A stretch of DNA of 64,000 bases from Aptenodytes patagonicus. Lineage: Eukaryota > Chordata > Aves > Sphenisciformes > Spheniscidae. The stretch is taken from assembly GCF_965638725.1 (NCBI RefSeq), contig NC_134961.1:7036641-7100640 (forward strand), written 5' to 3'. Position 1 is the stretch's first letter. The number at the start of each line of letters is the position of its first letter. Under the pieces are notes generated by a model that did no database searches, was not told the origin of the DNA, and saw only the letters and a list, made by a program, of their open reading frames with translations. A program made the translations under genes and the position numbers. This document shows, piece after piece, positions 40,001 through 52,000 of this stretch.

Positions 40001-43000
40001 TCCAGCGGCTGCAGGTGGATGATGTCCCCTTTGTGGAAGCTGAGCTGGCCCCCGTCCTCCGGGCTGTAGTTCCTCACCGCCACCACGTACTGGGAGTCCT
40101 GGGCACAGGGTGGGTCTGGCACAGCCCGTGCATGCAGGCACATGCATGCACATCCATGCACGCTCACATCCCACTCAGCACAAGGGCTTCAAGCACCCAC
40201 AGCCGCAAGACCACCCCAGGGTGCCCCCCCCCCAACCCCCCCTCACCCCAGGCATGGTCCCATTTGCTGGGTGCCCTCCGCTGCCCACCCTGGCCTCCCA
40301 AACGCGGGCACACAGGCAGGGTCCAGCCCCCAGGACATGCCCCCAGCCGCCCCCCCCCAGCCCTGGGGCACCCCCCACCTTCCTGAGCTCCGTGATGAAG
40401 TGGTCAACCATGGCCTTGACCTGGGGGGCTTTGGGGGAGAAGAGGATGAGCTTCTCACTGTGCAGGTTGAACTCCAGCATGTTCCTGGACGGGGTCGTCA
40501 CGAACAGCACGTCGGCGTAGCTGGGGCAGGGCGAGGGGAGGCTGAAACACCCGGCACCCATGGCACCTATCCCACCCCGACTGCCCGGGCTCCTCACCCC
40601 TACCTGTATGCCCGCAGCACCCGCAGCTGCTCCCCGGGAACGTTGGTGCCCTTCACCAGCCGCAGCAGCTTGATGCCGGCGTGGGACACGGCCAGGATCT
40701 GCACGCCCGTCCCCACGCTGCCCTGCGGGCCGGGACGCTGCCTCAGCTGGGGACGCAGGGCTGCGGTCCACCCCACACCGACCTGTCCCGTGGCCAGACC
40801 CTCACCGTGGCGGGGAAGAGGCGTGAGAAATACACCTCGCAGCTGTCCCGGGCTGCGGTGATGATCTCCCTCTTGACGCTCTCGGTGGCCACAGGGCTGA
40901 AGGAGTCCAGCTTGTTTTCCGCTGTGGGGAGAAATACCCCCTGGTGAGGATCCTCCCTCCCCGGGACACAGGGTTCAAGGTGAGAGCAGGGATGCTCAGC
41001 CCCTTCCCCAGCCCAGCAGGACCGTGATGGCGAGACATCCCCCCCCGGGGCACCCCTAAGGCAGCAAGCCTAGCTGAGACCTGACACCACCCCTGACTTT
41101 GTGGAGCACTAAGTCGCAGGGGGCTTGTTGCATTTGGAGGCAAAACTACCCCGGCTTGAAGCAGAGCCGGTTGTGGCTTGGAGAGGCCCAGGAGATGAGG
41201 ATGGGCACTGGAGTGGCTGGGTGTGAGACCCCCGGGCTTGGACCCCCCAGGTGTGAGCCCCCCAACCCGGGAGCAGTGGGACGCGGGGGTGCGAGCGAGG
41301 GTTACCAAAGAGGGATTTCAAGCGGAGCCGCTCCTCCTGGCTGATTCGGATGCAGGTGTCAGAGAACGTGTCGTTGAAGATCTGGGGAAGGGGGTGAGGA
41401 GCGGCGGGGCCGTGCAGGGGGAGCGGTGTGCCCCCCAGCCCCTCTGCCCTGCCCGGCCCCCACTCCAGCTTGGGGCAGCCGATGGGGACACCCCCTGCTC
41501 CTCCACGGCAGCTCGGCAGGGGAAGACGGGACGGCCGCGGTGGGATGAGTAAACCATCATCCCGGGGGCGGGGGGGATACCCCAGCTCCCAGCGGAACCC
41601 CGGGGGGGGCTTCAGGGCCAGTTCGGTGCCTCACCTGCCGGAAGATGAGATCGAGCAGCAGCGGGTTGTTGATGCTGTCCTTGGGGTAGAAAACCTGCCA
41701 GGAGGGAGACCAGCACGGCATCGCCGGCATCGCCCTCCCCGCAGGGCCTCGGGCTCGGCGAAAAGCCCACTTTATCCCCACAGCGTTTTGACACCAGCCT
41801 GTCCCCCTCCCGCCCCCCGGCACCTCTTTGCGGATGTATATTTTCCAGGGCACGTTGTGGTAGGTGTAGAAGTCCTCGCTGCAGCTCCGGTGCAGCTGGG
41901 TCTGGACCTGCTGCGCCTCGGATGGGAGCTCCCGCGAGACAGAGACTGCGAAGGGACGGAAAGCCCTGCATGTCCCTGGGGGGGGACCACCAAGAGCCCC
42001 TCTCCACCCGGGGAAACTGAGGCACGGGGGCCAGCTGTGTGGCAGGGAGGATTTAGCCGGGCACAGCGGTTATCCCATGAGGATGCCGCAGAGCCAGACC
42101 CGTGCCTGGCCACATCAGGCATCACCCGGTGCCGCCAGGGAGGACGAGATGCCCCACTCTGCCCTGGCCCCCCCAGTGCCACAGCTCTGCCCTGCGATAC
42201 CTGGGGGCCGGGTGGCCGCCAGACGCCCCGTCGGTGCTCGCAGCTGGTACCTGCTGCTGGTGACCGGCTTCACCGTGGCCACCGTCTCCTTGGGCCCCTG
42301 CGAGGCAGAGAGCAGGCTGTGGTCGGGGCCGGTGGCTCCCCCAGCCCGGCACGGGGGGACACGGGGGGCAGCCGCATCCCTACCGCAGCTGCCGGCACCC
42401 GGCCTGCCGAGAGCTGCTCCTTCAGGATCTGCATGGCTTCCTCGTGGGGGTCCAGCTTCTTCCCAAAGAGCTTGCTGCAGAGACAGCACCCCACATCGCC
42501 TGCACCCTGGCACCGCCTGCACCCCCAGCATTGCCTGCACCCCGGCATCGCCTGCACCCCGGCATCAGGGCCGGCACACGCGTCTGCAGGCAGGAGAAGC
42601 CCACGGCTCGGCCGGGGGCCAGGGTGCGTACCTGGGGGGCTGGGAGCCGCGCGGGGCCGGCTGGCACTGCCGGATGATGTTACGGATGTCGTGCGTGGGC
42701 TGCGGGAAGTGCTCGGAGTTGAGCCGGGAATGTTGCACCAGCTCGCCTGGCCACTGCTGGCCCACGGGTGCTGCAGGGCCAAGCACGTGGCTCAGGGGGG
42801 GGCCAGGCATCACCCTCACGCCTGGGGCCTGGCTCGGTGCCACAAGCCCCCGTTGCCACCCCGTTGCACTGAGACCCCTTACCAGCTTTCTGCAGGTAGG
42901 GCCGGGGCTGGGGGGTGCAGGCTGGCATCCCCTCCGCTGCTTTGCCCTGCAAGGGACACCGTGCCGCGAGGATTTGGCACCCCCCAGCTGCCCCCATCCC

Positions 43001-46000
43001 CGGGGAGCCGCCCGGGAGAGCTGCCCCACAGTGGAGGCTGGGCAGGGCTCAACCCCTCCCGGCCCCCCGGGTCCTGCCCCACTGACCGGGGGCCCAGCGG
43101 GCTGGTTGGCATCTGCCCAGCGCTGCGGGGACGGGGCTGGCTCTGCGCCTGCGACGGCAAAGGAGGAGAGCTCAGCCAGGGCGTCCTGCAGCCCCGTACC
43201 GGGGCCATGGGGCGCTGGGTTATGGGGATGTCCCCCACACCAGGGACCAGTAATCAGGTGGGGAAACTGAGGCAAGGAGCTGGGTCGGGATGCAGGAGTG
43301 GTCGGGGTGCTCACCCCTCGGCTGACGCGTCTCCGCAGGCACGGGTGGTCTGCTCTGCTCGGCATCACCGCCGCCGTCCCCCCCTCCCACACCACCTCCT
43401 CCCTTCATCCTCTGCGAGACGGCAGCCGGCTTCTCCAGCTCCTGGGGGCAGGCATCAGGGGACGGAGGCCAAGCCACCTGCACCCTCAAAATGCTGGACT
43501 CCCTCTGCCTCGGGCAGGGGGATGCCCCTCTCACCCCATTGCCGTAGGAGAGCACGGGGTCGAAGAGGCTGTCCAGGTACCGGTCCAGACCCTTCTGGCT
43601 GCGCGGCTCCCCAAAGTCCCCGTCTGCTGGGTGATGAGAAGGGATGAGCCGGTGACAGCAGGGCTTCACCGGCACGGCAGGGCTTCACTGGCACAGCCCT
43701 GCCAGCAGCTCTGGGGGGCCGGTGGGGATGATGCCCTACCCTGGGGGGGGTACGCCTCCGTGGACGGCAGCGTGGGGGCTTTCACAGCCGGGGGAGGAGG
43801 CACTTCATCCAAATCCAATCCATGTCCCAGCACCCTGCAGAGAGGGAGGAAGTCCTCATCTCACACCCGCTGGGTGCCAGACCCCTCCTGGGACTCCGAC
43901 CCACACCTCTGCTGGCACCCATCCAGCTCAGCGCCGGCGTTTCCCCACCAGCCCCACGACAGGGGACCCGTCCCTGCCCGGATACCTACGCCTGGCTGTC
44001 CCTGCCACAGCTCTTGGCCCCCTCCCATGCGATGAGGAAGCAGGACTTCTGCTTGGGAAAGCCCCGGAGCAGCTCGAGGTCGGAGACGAGGTCCAGAACA
44101 TAGTCGTGGCCGGCCAGCTCGGCCCACTGGGCTCCCGCCTTCATGGCCACGGACCAGCCGCGCCAGCCCTCCGCCAGCCCCCTGCCGACAGCAGGACGCT
44201 GGGGACGAGCATGGGCTGCCAGCAGTGCCCCGGTTCTGTGAGGACACCCTGCCCATGAGCTGGGCATCCCGGCTCCCAGATCCTGGGGACACCCGAAATG
44301 GCCCCGGGGTGATGCTGTGCCCCGTGCTCGCCCCGCTGGGTGGGTGGGTGCCAAGCTGGTGGGTACCTGTGCTTCAGGACATCCCCTGCCAGGTCCTCGC
44401 CCGTGCTCCAGGAGTGGACAGGGCAGGAGAACTGGTCGCCTGGGGAGGGACGGGTGGTGAGCGGGTCCCACCGGTCCCCTCCTGCCCGTGACGGTGACAG
44501 GGTGGCCAAACCGGGACCAACCCTCCCCGCCACCGTGCCCCCGGCCCCGCGCCCTCCCGCACCATTGAAGCAGTGGAGGTCGAGCGCCATGCTGGCTTGC
44601 TGCCGGTTCGCCGTCCACTCCAGCAGCGAGGGTGGGTAGGCACGGGCGGCCGTGGTGCCTAGCTGCGACCGCGCCATGGCGTGCATCAGCTTGCGCTGGC
44701 ACACTGGCTTGTAGCCGGCAAAGGCGTAGTCGGAGACGAACCTGCGGGGAAGGGAGGATGCTGCAGGAGGGACCTGGGCAGCATCCCCGGGCACGTGTGC
44801 CAGGCTGGCCCAGGGGACCACGGAGGGACTAAGAGCATCCCTGGAGGGGTTTGGGCAGCATCCTGGGCACGTGTGCCAGGCTGGCCAGAGGGATCCTGGA
44901 GGGACCTGAGCATAACCCCTGGGCACGTGTGCCAGGCTGGCCCCAGGGACCATGGAGGGACCTCAGAGCATCCCCAGAGGGAGCTGGGCAGTATCCCTGG
45001 GCACGTGCGCCAGGCTGGCCAAAAGGATCCTGGAGGGACCTGGTGGGACCTGGGCAGCATCCCAGGCACGTGCGCCAGGCTGGCCTGGAGGGCCCCTGGA
45101 GAGACCCAGCAGTGTCCCCGGGCAGGCGTGCCAGGCTATCCCCCTGGGTCCCAGCCAGCCCCAGTCCCCAGCCCCGTCCACAGCCCCAGCTCACTTGAGC
45201 AGGTACTTGTCGAAGGTGGCGGAGGGGGGGAAGGCGCTGAGGCAGGCGGCCAGCAGCAGCCAGCCCCGCTCCTCGTTGTTGACGTTGGTGTTACGCCAGA
45301 CCTGGTTGGCGGCTTGTGCCAGGAGCTCATCCCGCAGCCCCGGCGCCGACAGCCCCTTCTGTACGATGTAGTTGCCGAAGAGGGTCTCCTGCGGGCCGCC
45401 CAGCCCCGGGTCCCCCATGAACCGCAGGATCTGCCGCAGGGACAGCGAGGTCCTCCCTCCAGCCCCGGGCAGGGAGCGGGCAGGGGACCGCGGTGCCGGA
45501 TCCCACGCCATCCCACCTACCAGCTGGAAGAGGCTGAGCGCCTCATGGCACAGCTCCTCGTCCAGCCGGGTGAGGGGAGCCGCCAGCGGGGCCGTCAGCA
45601 TCCCGAATGCCGGCTCCTGCGGTGACACCCGCACCCGTGGCTACCCGGGCCGCGGGGACAGCCTCAGGCCGCGAGGGGCTGGCCCCACGGCGCTGAGCGT
45701 GGTGTTGATGCTGGATGGGGACTACGGGGCTGCGAAGGGGCTGGGGTGCAGGATGGGGCCAGCAGCCTCCCAGCAGCGGGACAGGGATGGGCATGGACTG
45801 TGCTGGCAGCACCAGAGATGCCGGCACCTCGTGAGGCTGAGAGCAGGATCCGGCCCTGGAGCTGTCATTCGGGATGCCAGGGACTGGGAAACACATGGCA
45901 AAAATAGGGGGCGAGGAGGAGGAAGGGGGCAAAGTGACTGGCGGTGGGGATGGGGTCCCGGGAGCAAAGCGACCTGGTCTCCCGCCCCAGCATTTCCAGA

Positions 46001-49000
46001 TCCGCCCCACGTCAGGCATCCAGGAGGGCTCGGCCGGTCTCTCTCCAATAACCTCAGCGGGGTCCCCCCGGCCTCTGGAGATGACAGGAACCCACGGAGA
46101 GGGAGGGAGGCCGCCGCCAGCTCCCCGCAGCACCACAGCCGCCCCGGATCCAGCCCCTCTCGCACCCCGCGGCATTCCCGGGGCCGAAGCCAGGGCAGAG
46201 CCCAGTGGGATGGTGCGGGGAGCCGCCGGGCAGAGCCGCCGCGGGGACCCTGAACCTAACTGCTCAGCCACGACCGGGGCGCCGAGGACTCCCCGAAAGC
46301 TGGCTGCCCATCGGGGCAGGCTCCCCACCGCTGGGCTGCGGCGCCCACCTTACCTGGAAGTGGCCCCGCACGTACTTGGCCATGGGGTAGTCGTTGATGT
46401 CAAGCGGGAGGGTGAGCTGGGAGTCAGGCTGCAGTGCCGGCGGTGGCACCAGGACCACGCAGCCGGCGTTCACCTCCCGGGCAGCTACGGCACAGCAGGC
46501 AGCTACGGCACAGCCGCGGGGATGGGGACGAGGGGCTGGGAGTGGTGCTGGCGGCGGTGCAGGACCCGCTCACCTGCAGCAGCCTCCAGCAGCCCCATCA
46601 GCTCAGCTGGGATCTCCAGGTGGGTGACATCCACCACCTCCCTCCTCGTCAGCTCCTGCAGGCGCAGCACAGGGATGCACTCACGCACCACGCTGCTCCC
46701 TGCCCCAGCACCCATGGGTGCCTCAGCTGGCAGCATAGGGACGGGCGAGCACGTGGCAGGGATGAGGGCACAACAACACGGGTTGCACGTGCATCACACA
46801 TGCGTGCTGCCCCCAGTGCTGCATGCCTGCACCCCGTTACCTGCTTCATTCTCTTCCTCTCCTCCTCCGCCCGCCGGCGGGCATCCTCCTTCCTCTGCAA
46901 GCAGAGCAGCTGTGCTGAGGCCCCACCGGGAGGGAGGGAGACCCGGAGGCAGCAGGACCCCTCTGGGGTGCCATTGACCCCCCAGCATCTCCAGGCTTTC
47001 ACCCCAAAGAGGCACTGCCCATGCCTCATGGGGCATGGAGGAGGTGGTGGGGATGAGGTCTGGGGGAGCTCAGGGTCTGGGGGTGCCACTGTGCCCTCTC
47101 CAGACCCACCACCGAGCATGCAGCAGGGTGGGAGCGGGTGCCTGGGACCCCTGGGATGTGCCAGCCCTTGCCTCACCTTGAGGTACCGCCGGCGGTTCAC
47201 ATAGATGTGCACCAGCGACCTGAACTTGATGAGTGTGTGCCGCATGCGCCGGTACCGCTGCCTGCAGGAGGGCACCCGTCACCCTCTGCCACCCACCAGT
47301 GCCTACCCGCCACCCCCCCGGGACCCCCACCTGGCCAGGTAGCCCCGCGCCCAGCTCTGCAGGAGGACGATCTTTCGGCGGAGGGAACGGAAGCGCCTCT
47401 TGATGAAGAAGGCGCGAGCGTAGCGCTGGAGCGTGAGCGCGGCCAGGTGATGGGCACGGGCTCGCTTGCTCTCCAGCGCCTGGTACAGCTGCTCCTTCAG
47501 GAAGAGCTGGGAGGGGGGGGCGATGCCGTGAGCCCCCCGCCTCGGCCGCCCTCCCCCAGGGCATCACCGGAGCCAAGCCCCCTGCTTGGGACGGTACCTT
47601 GCTGACGCCGATGTAATACATGCTGGGGCTGACGGAGCAGAGGTTCCTCAGCATCTCCACGCAGTTGGCCCCGTTGGGAATGACGTTGGACCACATGTCG
47701 ACGAGGCAGCGGTACCTGGGTGAGCCCATGACACCGTCACCGTCACTGCACGGGACCCCGCCGGGACACCGGCGTGGACCCTCCCTCTGGTGATGAGCAC
47801 CGTGCCTGGGAAAGCAGCTGCTCCCGGTGCTGTGCACCAAAGCGGGGGGGCTCCCAGCTCCTGCCGTGGGGCAACCCCGGGCCAAACGCTGCCCCCCAAA
47901 ATACCCACAAGCTCTGTGGTCTCCCCTTGCCAGGACAGTAGTGCCCGACCCCCAGCCCCCAGGCACCTGTCGATGAAGACGAGGAAGGGGATGCGGATGG
48001 GGAAGCCCTCCTTGCGGATGCGTATGGTCTCCAGGATCCCCGAGTACCGCAGCTGGCTGCTGACCACGTCGGCCTCGAAGAGCCCCGGCTCCTGGGGAGG
48101 AGATGGGGAGAAGCCTCAGCGGCCACGCGGGCAGATCCCTGTCCACCGTGCGCCCACCGCGTCCCCTGTGCCAGTGAGGGCAGGCAGCACTGGCATCGCC
48201 GCGGGCCCGCAAGCCCCGGGCCGGCTCTCACCTTCTTGTTGTTGGGTTTGAGACAACGCACGAAGAAGGGGTTGCACCTGCGTCAGAGAGACCCCGTCAG
48301 CCATGGGGGACAGGGGACAAAGCCAGCCCAGCCACCTCAGGCTTGGGTCCGGCTGTCACCCTGCTCCCGCCAGCCCGGAGCACGGCCTTGGCTGCCTGCC
48401 CTGCCCACCCTGCCCACCCTGCCTGCCCTGACCTCTCCATCTTCTCCACCAGGTCCAGGAGCGACTGCTGGAACCGGGCAGCCACGGTGGGGGCCTTGTA
48501 CCGCCGTGTCCTGGTGCTGCTCCTCCTGACCAGGCTTCTTTGCCGGGCCATCACCTGGGCATGGCCGAAGAAGAGGTTGGCCACCACCTTGGGGAGATGA
48601 GAAGTGTTAGGGAGGAGGAAGGTGGCCGGGATGGCGCAGCTCTCCTAGCTCCTCTTCCCAGCCCGGCCACTGCCTTTTTGCCCAGCCCTGAGCGAGTTGC
48701 ATCCCCTATTTGTAGCTGGGTTCCCAGGATGGGAATGGGGATTGGGACGGGGAAGTACAAGAGCAGCCCACGTGCCCATTTGTGCCAACGCTGGAGGGGT
48801 CAAAGCCCAGACGTCCCTGTGGGAAGAGGGCACCAGGTGGAGCTGGAGGCATCCTCTGCTCCTGGTCCCCCTGGGCTTCACCGGCCGTGGGGGCACACGC
48901 TTGGGGACATGGAAAGTGGTGTGTATGGAAGGGGGATATCCGTGCCCAGCGTCCCCCCAGCATCGCAGAGCCAGGGCTGGGCAGGGCCCTACCTTGGTCC

Positions 49001-52000
49001 TGCTGCTGATGAACAGGTCCAGCACGTCCTGACGGACCTGGTCATAGTTTTTATCCAAAAACTTGTGAACCTGGCAAAGAGCAAAACCTTGCGGTGAGGA
49101 GCCCGGTGGCACAGTGTGGGGAGGCAAGGAGCTCCAGGCCAGGACATCATGGGTGGGGGGCTGCTCCCGGCCCCCAGCCAGACGCCCTGGGCTGCCCCTC
49201 ACCCACTGGTGCAGGATCAACCCCATAAACCTCCTCTTAAACCCTCCTTAAAACCCCAGGCTTGGGCATCCCACCACTGCCCACCTGGTAGGTCACCTTC
49301 CCTGCATAGTGCTTGATGGTGAACTCAGGCAGCGGCATCTTCGGCTTGGTGTACAGCGGGTTCGTCCCGTGGTGGTAGTGACACTTCTGGAGGAACGTGT
49401 GATCGGTGGCCTGAGGACGGACACAGGGGTGAGACACGGCTTGGGGGGTTCAGCAGCCCCGGGGATGCAGGCACCGGGAAGGGGATGCCTGGACAACCGG
49501 CCAGACCCCGCTCTCAGCTCTGCCACCGAGCAGCCATGTGGTCATGGACGTCTGCTGCTCTGTGCCTCAGTTTCCCCATCAGCAGAGAGGGTGCAACCAC
49601 CCTTCTCTCTTTTATAGGGCAGATAGGAGGGGTTTTTCAGTAATTCCTGCAAACGCCAGTCCTCTGGGGGAAGTCGCTCCGGTGGCACCGACCTGGGACC
49701 TCTCAGGGATTGTCCAGCCCGGAGAAACCCGAGGGGTCTCCCAGATCGTCCATGACAGCCCAGGAGCGGAGCAGCCCCGGGACACGGTGACACCCTGGGC
49801 ACGGTGACCACCCGGCGCTGCCATCCTCGCCGCCTCGGCACCAGGCAGCCCCTCACCTGGGGGAAGCAACTCTGGTCATCGAGGATCCGGAGGATGCCGT
49901 AGGGCTTCTGGGAGATGAGGTTGATGCAGGGCTGGTTGTCACTGAAGGGGATCTCCTTCCACTCAATCTGCTCCCGGAGGTACTCCTCCTGCAGGGCTGG
50001 CACTCGGTCAGCGCCCCCGTCCCCAGCTCCGCGGTGATGCTCGGCACGAGGGCAGAGCCCAGCACCGCTCGCTGGCCCACCTGCTCCTCCTGGAAGACGA
50101 TCTTGTTGAAGAAGAACTGCAGGTACTCGTTGGCGTAGTTGATGCATAGTTGCTCGAAGCTGTTGAAGTTGAGGTCCTGCGAGAAGAAGGGGCCACGGCG
50201 CCTGAGACTCCGCAGCCCCGGGGCTGGCGGCCGGGGGGATGGAGCCAGGATGGATCCTGCTCACCTCGAAGCCGTAGATGTCCAGGATGGCGATGGAGAG
50301 GGCCTCCTGCCGCGGGTACACCAGCTTGTTGATGCGGTCCGTGAGCCAGCTGAAGAGCAGGGAGTAGAGGGTCTTGGCAATGGCGTCCCTGGGGAGGGGG
50401 CAGATGAGCGGAGTGCTGGAGCTCCGGCACGGCACGGCACGGTGCACGCCCCCACCACCGTGGCCAGCACCCATCACAGCCCTGCGTCGTGCACAGGGCA
50501 GCCCTTGGGGCTGCAGTTTTAATCACCAGGAGAGCCTAATCTGCACTGGGGGACCCGACCGTCCCCTTTCCCAGCCTGGCATCTCACCTCCCGCCCCGGC
50601 CCCGGGGGCCGGACACCCCCCGGGCCCCCGTGCAGCACAGCCCCCCCCTTCCCTCTACCTGGCATCCACGGCACTTTCGACGGTCAGAGGGGTAAAAATC
50701 TTCTCCCGCAGCGTTTCCTGGTTGGGGCGCACAAGACCAACGGCGTGATGGATTTAGCAACGCCAGCCGTGGTCCCCAGGGACTAGGGACCCCCCTCCCT
50801 GCCTGTGCCCCCCCCCCCCAGCACTCACCGTCACCTTGAAGGTGATGGCTTTCTGCAGGCCCTCCGGGGAGACCTGCAGCAGCTCAGCCACCGTCCGGAT
50901 CTCCGTGGCGCTCACCACCATGGCGACCTCCTGGCAGTCGGTCTGCGGACACGGTGAAGCGGTGGGATGCGGTGACCACACCCCCCACCCCCCCCCCCAC
51001 CGCATCCCGAATTGGGCCTGAGAAGCGCAGCTTGGCTCTGCTTCGGGTACCTCGTATTTTTCGAAGTAGACGTTGCCCAGGTGGAGGACGGAGGAGAGGA
51101 TGCGGAAGATGCTGTTCTGCTCCTCCACGCTGAAGCCCAGCGCCTCCATGATGTTGAGCAGCCGACGGAAATCCTCCGCGTCGTCCTTGCCGGGAATCTC
51201 GCAGTTCCCACCCTGGCACAGCCCCCTCGGTGCCGTCAGCGGGTCCCGGGGGGCAGCACCCAGGGGTGTGGAGGGGGACACCCTGCCCTGAGCACCCTCC
51301 CCATCCACACGCCAAATCCAGGAGGACACAGGAACCCACCAGCACCCCGGACTCAGCCAGCACCCCGAAAAGCGGGCAGCGCGGGGGGGGTCGGGCGGGG
51401 GGCAAGCTACCTGGTTCAGGTAGTAGTAGGTCTCGGCGCCCTGCAGGCAGTACCGCTGCCGCTGCTGGGCGGGCAGCCCTGCCAGCATCTCGTAGAAGAT
51501 GTGGTAGTTGCGCTCCGCCTTGGCCTGGGGAGCAGAGGACCGAGCTAGGGTGGGGGCAGCGGCGGGGGAGCAGAGCCCGGGACCCCCTCGCCACCCACCT
51601 GGAAGACCACGCGGGACTTCTCCAGCAGGTACTGCGAGGTTATGGCACCGCAGATCAAGCCGCTGCAGGGGTGAGAGCGGGCACCTGCTTGGCAACCTCA
51701 GTGTGGCAGGGGCTGTGCCCCCCCCCACGGTGCCCACCCCTGCCCCGATGCTCCCCCAGCACACGGGGGGGGACGACACACACAATACCAGTCCCCAAGT
51801 GCCCCCCACCAGGGATGAGCGGGCAGGGAGAGGTGCCCACACCTGGCTCCCGAGTGAGGGCTGGAGCTGCTGGACCCCAGGGTGAAATCGGGCACCCCCC
51901 CATTGGGATCAGAGGGGCTGAGCGAGGGTGGGACAGGCCGTGGGGACAGGGACGGGGACCGGGAGTGCTCAGGGTGCCAGCCCACGGCACAGCGTCCCTG

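Noticed and set aside
41428-43647. 739-codon plus-strand open frame
   Set aside because: Antisense to the MYO15A insert exons; same compositional artefact.
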